From positions 1 to 6,615 of the forward strand of contig QHTP01000259.1 of the NCBI GenBank assembly GCA_003220855.1: 6,615 bases of DNA, read 5' to 3'. Numbering within the stretch: position 1 is the first letter of the stretch; each line of letters opens with the position of its first letter. Under the pieces are notes generated by a model, which saw only the letters and a list, made by a program, of their open reading frames with translations, did no database searches and was not told where the DNA came from. Origin of the DNA: Gemmatimonadota bacterium. Its GTDB lineage: Bacteria > Gemmatimonadota > Gemmatimonadetes > Gemmatimonadales > GWC2-71-9. Positions 5,417 through 6,615 of the stretch are shown here, one piece after another. A program made the position numbers and the translations under genes.

Positions 5417-5534
5417 CCTTGCGACTCCCGCCGCCCGGTGCTAATTCACCCCCGCCCTTGCGAACCTCCTGCCCCAGAGTCGGACTCATGACGTTGTAGC
5501 AGCCGTTCCGTCACCCGCACCGAGGGAGGACTGT
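5416..5534 (+). promoter_or_regulatory. Leader region of the receptor gene with a 9-nt direct repeat
   Basis: CCCTTGCGA occurs at 5416-5424 and again at 5455-5463, 39 nt apart, followed in both cases by similar C-rich sequence. TTGCGA at 5419-5424 with TAATTC 17 nt later (5442-5447) is a possible but weak sigma70-like pair. No strong promoter can be named. The region must hold the promoter of the divergent receptor gene, and probably that of polX on the other strand. Confidence 0.25.
5524..5530 (+). promoter_or_regulatory. Ribosome binding site for the receptor gene
   Basis: GGGAGGA ends 4 nt before the GTG at 5535. It decides that start over ATG 5616, which would remove the signal peptide. 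The GTG at 5533 is in another frame and is followed at once by TGA. Confidence 0.65.
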
Positions 5535-6615
5535 GTGAAGCTCGCGAGCTTGCTGCTGTGCACTCTCGTCGGTACCCCCGTGGCCCTATCGAGCCAGGGC
5601 GTGACGACGGCGGCGATGAGCGGCTTCGTCGCCGACCAGACCGGATCACCCCTGGCCGACGCGAACGTCGTCGCGCTGCACGTGCCGAGCGGCACACAAT
5701 ACCGGGCCGTTTCGAGAACGGGGGGGACGTACAACATCCCCAACATGCGGGTCGGAGGGCCGTATCGTGTGACGGCCACTCGCATCGGCTATCGGTCGCA
5801 CACGCAGGAGAACCTGTTCCTGACCTTGGGGCAGGACCTGCGGACGGATTTTCGTCTCGAGGCCCAGGCGGTCGAGCTCGCAGCGGTGGAGGCGGCGGGA
5901 CAGCGCGATGAGGTCCTGAACGGCGACCGCACGGGCGCGGCCACGTTCATCGGTCCGGACAAGGTAGCGGAGCTGCCCTCGATCAAGCGCAGCACCCGGG
6001 ATCTGATCCGGGTCGATCCGCGCAACGACGGCAATTACAGCTTTGCGGGAAGAAACTGGCTCTACAACAACATTTCCCTCGACGGCTCGTACTTCAACAA
6101 TCCGTTCGGCCTCGACGACCCCGCGCCGGGCGGCCAGACCAACGCCGAGCCGGTCCCCTACGATGCCGTCGAGCAGCTGCAGGTCTCGGTCGCCCCATTC
6201 GATGTCCGGCAAGGCGGTTTCACCGGCGCCAACGTCAACACGGTGACGAAGAGCGGCACCAATGTGTACCACGCCACGGCCTACACGTTCGGGCGCAACG
6301 CGAGCCTGCTCGGCAACACGGTGTCGGGCCAGCAGGTGGTCGCCAATCCGGAGCTGGGGTTCCTGCAGGCCGGCGCGTCGGTGAGCGGGCCGCTGGTCCA
6401 CGACAAGCTGTTTTTCTTCGTGAACGGCGAGATCGAGCGGTCGCACCAGCCGGGCTCGGACTTCGTGGCCTGCACGACGGTGTGCAGCGGGACACTGCCG
6501 CTGGGGGTCTCGCGCGCGAGCGTACCGATGATGGATTCGATTCGCGATGTAATGAAGAATGTGTACGGGTACGACACGGGGCCGTATCAGGGATATCTCT
6601 ACCACACCGACAACG
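5535..6615 (+). CDS. Oar-like TonB-dependent outer-membrane receptor, N-terminal part (runs off the window)
   Basis: The reading frame is open from GTG 5535 to the window end (360 codons seen), so the C-terminal beta-barrel is not visible. A signal peptide (residues 1-22, KLASLLLCTLVGTPVALSS) targets it for export. Residues about 28-108 form a carboxypeptidase-regulatory-like beta-sandwich: SGFVADQTGSPLADANVVAL, TYNIPNMRVGGPYRVTATRIGY, and the closing strand LGQDLRTDFRLEA. The plug region follows, with LPSIKRSTRDLIRVDP (147-162), NISLDG (179-184) and YDAVEQLQVSVAPFDVRQGGFTGANVNTVTKSGTN (209-243). The first barrel strands include GPLVHDKLFFFVNGEIER (285-302), the phrase typical of Oar-like receptors. 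Two cysteines (C313, C317) sit in what is probably an extracellular loop. Such proteins use TonB energy to import large ligands, or act in adhesion or secretion; the ligand cannot be read from this sequence. It stands divergent from polX, and a functional link to it is not implied. Confidence 0.9.
   Translation, partial: MKLASLLLCTLVGTPVALSSQGVTTAAMSGFVADQTGSPLADANVVALHVPSGTQYRAVSRTGGTYNIPNMRVGGPYRVTATRIGYRSHTQENLFLTLGQDLRTDFRLEAQAVELAAVEAAGQRDEVLNGDRTGAATFIGPDKVAELPSIKRSTRDLIRVDPRNDGNYSFAGRNWLYNNISLDGSYFNNPFGLDDPAPGGQTNAEPVPYDAVEQLQVSVAPFDVRQGGFTGANVNTVTKSGTNVYHATAYTFGRNASLLGNTVSGQQVVANPELGFLQAGASVSGPLVHDKLFFFVNGEIERSHQPGSDFVACTTVCSGTLPLGVSRASVPMMDSIRDVMKNVYGYDTGPYQGYLYHTDN

Noticed and set aside
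5646..6605. A 319-codon open frame on the - strand opposite the receptor gene
   Set aside because: The + strand frame encodes a signal peptide, a regulatory-like domain, a plug and Oar-type motifs; the antisense translation is arginine/valine-rich without recognisable features.
1..6615. CRISPR array, tRNA, rRNA, insertion sequence, phage or defence genes
   Set aside because: No regularly spaced repeats with unique spacers, no tRNA-like cloverleaf that I could recognise by eye, and no transposase, integrase or defence protein motifs were seen.

Overview
The window is GC-rich bacterial chromosome and reads as a housekeeping neighbourhood. I favour a Gemmatimonadota-like or Acidobacteriota-like organism. 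The reasons are the strong GC bias, the frequent GTG starts, a TrmD with the CGHYK-type motif, and an Oar-like TonB-dependent receptor with an N-terminal carboxypeptidase-regulatory-like domain. This is inference from protein style, not a database match.

Positions 21-3666 (+ strand) hold a compact translation operon in the widespread order ffh - rpsP - rimM - trmD - rplS - rnhB. It covers the signal recognition particle GTPase, ribosomal protein S16, a 16S rRNA maturation factor, tRNA m1G37 methyltransferase, ribosomal protein L19 and RNase HII. The genes are separated by a few bases or overlap (5 nt gap, 85 nt overlap as drawn, 14 nt overlap, 57 nt gap, 4 nt overlap). One transcript and translational coupling are therefore likely. 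Positions 3635-5359 (- strand) hold polX, a family X DNA polymerase with a PHP phosphoesterase domain. Its 3' end overlaps the 3' end of rnhB by 32 nt. A 175-nt intergenic stretch (5360-5534) separates polX from a divergent gene (5535 to the window end, incomplete) for an Oar-like outer-membrane TonB-dependent receptor.

I see no new multi-gene system. The unusual material is at smaller scale. (1) RimM appears to consist only of the N-terminal domain, without the PRC-barrel, and its conserved core lacks a nearby standard start codon. (2) Several unrelated short repeat elements sit inside or at the edges of genes. These are a 7-nt unit three times in ffh, a perfect 20-bp palindrome in frame in ffh that matches a local protein insertion, a run of ten G in ffh, an 8-nt AGACGCAC-type repeat that contains the trmD stop codon, and a degenerate 10-nt repeat directly upstream of the polX start codon. 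Together they suggest a genome in which short repeats spread into gene joints and tolerant protein loops.
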